10,101 nucleotides of DNA from Sanchytrium tribonematis (Eukaryota; Sanchytriomycota; Sanchytriomycetes; Sanchytriales; Sanchytriaceae), in NCBI GenBank assembly GCA_018985235.1, contig JADGIG010000306.1, positions 1 to 10,101 on the forward strand. Reading direction: 5' to 3'. This document shows positions 6,430 through 10,101 of the stretch, piece by piece (the first letter of the stretch is position 1; every line of letters begins with the position of its first letter). The notes beneath the pieces were generated by a model that made no database searches, had not been told where the DNA came from, and was given only the letters and a program-made list of their open reading frames with translations. The position numbers and the translations under genes are program-made.

Positions 6430-9400
6430 ATGCCATTTGCAGTCTATCCTGAAGAAATAATTCAAGAAACCTGTGATTTTGATAATGGACATGTCTTTAA
6501 TATCAAGATTCAGAATCTGGGATTTATTGCGGAGGAGTATTTGATTGAAAGTACAAATCAGGAATTTAAATTAGCAACAGCAGATGCTGCCAAAATACCT
6601 CCTGGACTAGTGTACAATACTGTAATAGAATTCGACCCTTTTATTAAAACAAATTACTTTGGAAAAATCATCGTTAAATCAAAAAGCACGAATTGATTGG
6701 TTGAGATTCCTATCAAATGTTATAGGAAAAAAATCGATATTGAGATTCCAAATTCGTACAATGTTGGGATTGTACCTGTTTGCTTTGACTATTTTATTAA
6801 TTTAAAATTTAAAAATAATGAATTGAAGCCAATTCATTTGACCATCATGGAACAAAGACGGCTTGGCATAGTGTCGCAACAGATTGAGTTAAAAGCTGAG
6901 GAAACTTTGGAGTGGAATGTCAAAGTCAACTTTAAGCACCATGGGCCAATATCGGAGGAGATTTGCTTTTTTGAAAATCAGTTGCAAACTCAATACTCTA
7001 TTAATATATCAGGAGCTGCAGTTGTTTTGAATGTGGAATTGTCTTCGCAAATTATTTCTTTTCCTCTTTTGGACGCAAACAAAGAAGCTCAAATTTCTGT
7101 CTGGATAAGAAACAATTCTGATTATGTTATGCAATATCATCTAGAAGAATACCAATCAGACAAGGCTGATTTTATCAGTGAACTAGAATCCAACACACAT
7201 TCAAGACAATTAGGATCGTACTACAGACCTTGGGATACTCGATACATCGGAAAGCCTGTTTCTAAGCAGCTTTTTCTTTCTCAAAGTGATGCGATCGTAT
7301 ATCCACATTCTTTTGCAAGAATTGAGGCTGTTTTTGCACCCAAAAGATGTGGACTATTCAGAAGCAATTACTTTCTCCGATGCACGGGATGCGAGTTTCC
7401 GTTCCTCATTGAAATGAATGCGGAATCAGAGGGTCCTCGGCCTGAGCTAAATATTGAGAATTCTTTTGCTTTCATCGTCGGACAAGAAAACATGCTTCCA
7501 TTGGTTGTGAAAAATTTAAGTGAAAAACATGGGCTTACATTTGAAGTGACAGCTACCTCAAATTACTTTTTGAAAGTTACAAATCGATTAAATGGGTATT
7601 TAAATCCGTCTGATGTCTCAAATTCAAAATTTTATATATCTAGCGATAAAGTGGGTAAAGCAGAAATCCTTGTTTTGTTGAAGATTGAGGAATTAGATAT
7701 GACGCTCAAAAAGGTTGTCGCCATACATTTTAAGCTACCTGCTTTTAGTATTTCCATACCGGACAAAATTCAAAACACTTTTCTTGAGCCAATACAAATT
7801 CCAATTTATTACAATAGTAAGAACATACAATTTTGTGCTGAACTTTTGCCTCACAAGTCCAAGATATATTTGAATTCTTTAAAAGGCCAAGACACTCTTA
7901 CAATTGAATCTGTCGAAGATCTTGGTGTCACGCTACTGGCAAACTCGAAATGGGGTGTTTTGGATAAAAAATTTATCACTATTGAAAAGTTACTGTCTAA
8001 ATCTGAATTTGTGAAAACTTTAGAATATGATTCGACTTCAATTACTAAAGAGCGATATTTAAATATAGATATCATAGCATGTAACAATTATTTAAACGAG
8101 GAAAAATTGACCATTCGGATGGTTGAAGGTCCAGTAGAGGTGGATATCAAAAGCGAAGTGTTTTATTTTTCTTCCTCAATTCAGATTCCTGTTATAATTA
8201 AGCCAATTTCTGGTGGTAATTACATAGTTGAAATTCAAAATAGTTCTGGAGATATAATGTCAATTAAAGGTGACTTTTACTTTCCTAAAGTTGATATTAT
8301 TTGCAAACACGATGACCTCACCACATTGACAATGTCCCTATTTGAGTTTTATGGAGATTGTGACGAGATTCTCGACTGTAAGGCAGAAATCTATGTCGAT
8401 AATTTCCTTGTATATAAAAGTAGCCTTCAGACTAAAGAATTGATGAAATTTTCATTTGTTTTCAAAGAATGTAGACCCCATCTGTTTCGCATTTCATATT
8501 TATGGAGAAACGAAGTAATAGGTGAATATAATGGTGTAATCCCAGTTTATGACGAACCAATACAAATTATTGGAAGCCTTGATTTTCAAAGAGTTCCGAT
8601 ATCTTGTAATCCCTCTAAGCTCATGTATTTTAAAAATCATGGAGAAACTTCAAGAGAAATCATTTTGAAATGCAACAATGTTCGCGTAAATTTTGAGAAA
8701 AAAAGGTTCAACCTCGAACCAGATCAATCAATCGAGGTTGCAGTTTCAATACAGGATATCGGCAAAATAGAAGAAAATGCTGTGGTATTTATAAAAAACC
8801 GAGTTTTTGCTAAGATCCCTATTAAAGCCATAGTTTCTAATCCAAAAATCAAAATTTTATCTGATTTGAGCCTGCCAGTGCAAGCCAATTGCTTAAACTA
8901 TTATAATTTATGCTTTCAAAATATTTTTGACGAAGAGCTGCTAATTCAAATTGAATGTCAAAAAGCTTTGGAGGGGCCAAAATGGCTTAAAATAAAACCA
9001 AGCGAAAAATTGGCCTCAACATTAACATTTAAAGGCTCAGAATATGCAGCAGATGCAATTCAACTACTAAAAATATCCATTTCTTTTAAAAACTGCAAAA
9101 TCAAGCAATTTGTCACAGTATTGAATTCAAACTTCCCATCAATTCCATTGCTGGTGTCTCAAAATAATTTAGCTTCCGGATTGAAGCAATTGACATTTAA
9201 TTCTGGCAGTATTTTAAGAAGTATAAATAATAGCTTTCCACGATCCTTTAAAGAGACCACATTCACAGATTCTCAGAGTGTATTCACGGTTATAGATCCT
9301 CAAGGCTTTAAAACCCGCTTTTCATTGAAGCAACGTCCATATTTTGAAATCTCATCTGTAAAGCAAATTGTCAAGACTATTAGATGCCCAAATTTATGTT

Positions 9401-9816
9401 TTGATTTATCCTTGCCTCTTCGACTAGATGAAGCCAGTATTTTATGCTATAAAAATGAAAACACAAATTTTAAATACTTAAATTCTAATCAACTAAAATC
9501 AAACATTTTAGTTTCTATTTTAAATCCCAAGAAAATTCTTAAAGGTTTTTTTCAATATATACTTAACGGTTACTTGGGATCTATTCCTTATAAGTTTACA
9601 ATTGAACCATTGATTTTGACGATTAATTCAACTAGAATTGAATATTTTGATGTGGAAGATGTTGAAATTGAGTGCAATTCTAAAGTTGTAAATTCAAGCA
9701 ATTTCCCACTTAAGTTTGAATATCAAGGTGCATTTGTTGATGAAATTTTAGAAGCTAAAGCCTCATTTGTGATCGGAAACAAGAATTTTCAAATTAAACA
9801 AGAAAGTGTGAAATAA
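6430..9816 (+). CDS. Large multi-ASH/MSP-domain protein, HYDIN/CFAP-like, with one in-frame TGA
   Basis: One reading frame runs from ATG 6430 to TAA 9814-9816, 1128 codons before the stop, interrupted once by TGA at codon 89 (6694-6696). It is all beta-strand-rich, as in the ASH (ASPM-SPD2-Hydin) immunoglobulin-like repeats of ciliary proteins such as HYDIN, DLEC1 and CFAP47/65/74/221. The first domain (about 1-98) opens with FAVYPEEI and shows IPPGLVYNTVIEFDPF and FGKIIVKSKSTN; the strand LVEIPIKCYRKK lies directly after the TGA. The second domain starts with IDIEIPNSYNVGIVPVCFDY (about 102-121). The third ends with FARIEAVFAPKRCGLFRSNY (about 295-314) and EGPRPELNIE. The rest is beta-rich without recognised repeats. 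The domain crossing the TGA argues that this is one gene; the codon could be read through, reassigned, an assembly error or a real nonsense mutation. I do not recognise the exact orthologue. A central-apparatus or axonemal role is inferred from the family. Confidence 0.75.
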
Positions 9817-9839
9817 ATTTTGTAAAACTTTGTCACATA
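9817..9839 (+). promoter_or_regulatory. 23-bp tandem spacer between the multi-ASH gene and the MRS2-like gene
   Basis: An AATAAA hexamer at 9812-9817 overlaps the TAA stop of the upstream gene and could serve as its poly(A) signal. The ATG of the next gene follows 23 bp after the stop, so the MRS2 promoter must lie largely within the upstream coding region, unless the two genes share a transcript. Confidence 0.4.
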
Positions 9840-10101
9840 ATGATGTTATCAAATTTAATGAAAAGTCAAAAGAGGTTCATAACCTCTCGTTCAAACTCAA
9901 AGCGATATGCCTCACAGCCTAGTAAGCCACAATTCAATTTAAAGTGTACTGAATTGAACGATAGTGGTAAAAAGAGTAATATGCAATCCAATAAGTTGGA
10001 TCTTTGTGCGAGTTTTGGACTTCAACCAAGAGACTTGAGAAAAGTGGACTCAAGAATTAAGACTTTTCCAAGTCTTGCCGTGAGAGAAGAAGCTATCATT
10101 A
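9840..10101 (+). CDS. MRS2: MRS2/LPE10-type mitochondrial magnesium channel, N-terminal part (3'-partial)
   Basis: An open frame from ATG 9840 runs off the right edge, giving 87 residues. MRS2 proteins of the CorA superfamily carry Mg2+ across the inner mitochondrial membrane. The diagnostic part is LCASFGLQPRDLRKVDSRI (about 55-73) followed by PSLAVREEAII at the edge; this matches the conserved RDLR(K)xD...xxVRxxAIL block at the start of the MRS2 matrix domain. The first 30 or so residues (MMLSNLMKSQKRFITSRSNS then KRYASQ) are rich in Arg, Lys and Ser with no acidic residue, as expected of a mitochondrial presequence. The two transmembrane helices and the GMN pore motif would lie beyond the window. 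A second ATG at 9843 and a third at 9858 are possible starts. The gene is tandem with the multi-ASH gene. Confidence 0.88.
   Translation, partial: MMLSNLMKSQKRFITSRSNSKRYASQPSKPQFNLKCTELNDSGKKSNMQSNKLDLCASFGLQPRDLRKVDSRIKTFPSLAVREEAII

Noticed and set aside
6694-6696. TGA read as selenocysteine
   Set aside because: It lies in a loop of a structural beta domain with no redox partner. A SECIS element would have to sit in a 3' UTR that has only 23 bp before the next gene.
6694-6696. General TGA = tryptophan code
   Set aside because: The window's genes use 23 TGG codons and no other internal TGA. In an AT-rich genome with that code, many TGA codons would be expected. Not fully excluded, so the stop-codon observations are kept as findings.
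6673-6705. A 33-nt GT-AG segment that would remove the in-frame TGA while keeping the frame
   Set aside because: It would delete the two strands that complete the first ASH domain (VKSKSTN and LVE). Its ends (GTTAAA...TTGAG) do not look like the two 19-nt introns (GTA...TTAG).
7851-8087. 78-codon minus-strand open frame in the multi-ASH gene
   Set aside because: Antisense shadow; ordinary by-product of AT-rich coding sequence.
6388-9836. The word TTTGTCA just upstream of both the cactin and MRS2 starts
   Set aside because: Only two of seven genes share it, at different distances from the ATG; chance in AT-rich sequence is likely.
1-10101. Mobile elements, tRNA or rRNA genes, CRISPR, phage or bacterial operon
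   Set aside because: No inverted terminal repeats, transposase motifs, cloverleaf elements or regular repeats were seen; all space is taken by eukaryotic genes.

Overview
This is a protein-coding, AT-rich stretch (about one third G+C by eye) from the nuclear genome of a unicellular eukaryote with a very compact genome. The eukaryotic call rests on primase large subunit, a RanBP9/Gid1-type protein, cactin, kinesin-2 and a mitochondrial MRS2-type Mg2+ channel, plus two frame-restoring GT-AG introns of only 19 nt each. Kinesin-2 and a long multi-ASH (HYDIN-like) protein point to a cell that builds a cilium or flagellum. TAA and TAG act as real stops, so this is not a ciliate code that reads TAA/TAG as glutamine. 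I cannot name the lineage: a flagellated early-branching fungus or relative, or a protist with tiny introns, would both fit.

Layout, left to right: (1) <1-936 (+), 3' part of DNA primase large subunit, with a 19-nt intron at 578-596; (2) 962-2342 (-), RanBP9/Gid1-like CTLH-complex protein (SPRY-LisH-CTLH-CRA), with a 19-nt intron at 1096-1114; (3) 2400-3461 (-), tRNA pseudouridine synthase Pus1; (4) 3593-5344 (+), kinesin-2 motor; (5) 5362-6393 (-), a short cactin; (6) 6430-9816 (+), a multi-ASH ciliary-type protein broken by one in-frame TGA at 6694-6696; (7) 9840->10101 (+), the start of an MRS2-type mitochondrial magnesium channel running off the end.

The gaps between genes are tiny: 25 and 17 bp between convergent stops, 36 and 131 bp between divergent starts, and 57 and 23 bp between tandem genes. 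No stretch over 131 bp lacks a gene, and I see no RNA genes, mobile elements, CRISPR or long repeats. The genes do not form one pathway. They are housekeeping genes (replication, protein turnover, tRNA modification, splicing, Mg2+ uptake) mixed with two ciliary genes. Promoters and 3' ends must overlap neighbouring genes.

I found no new multi-gene system. The most notable signals are the two 19-nt introns, which share 13 of 19 positions, the in-frame TGA inside an otherwise continuous domain, and a 36-bp bidirectional promoter built around a palindrome.
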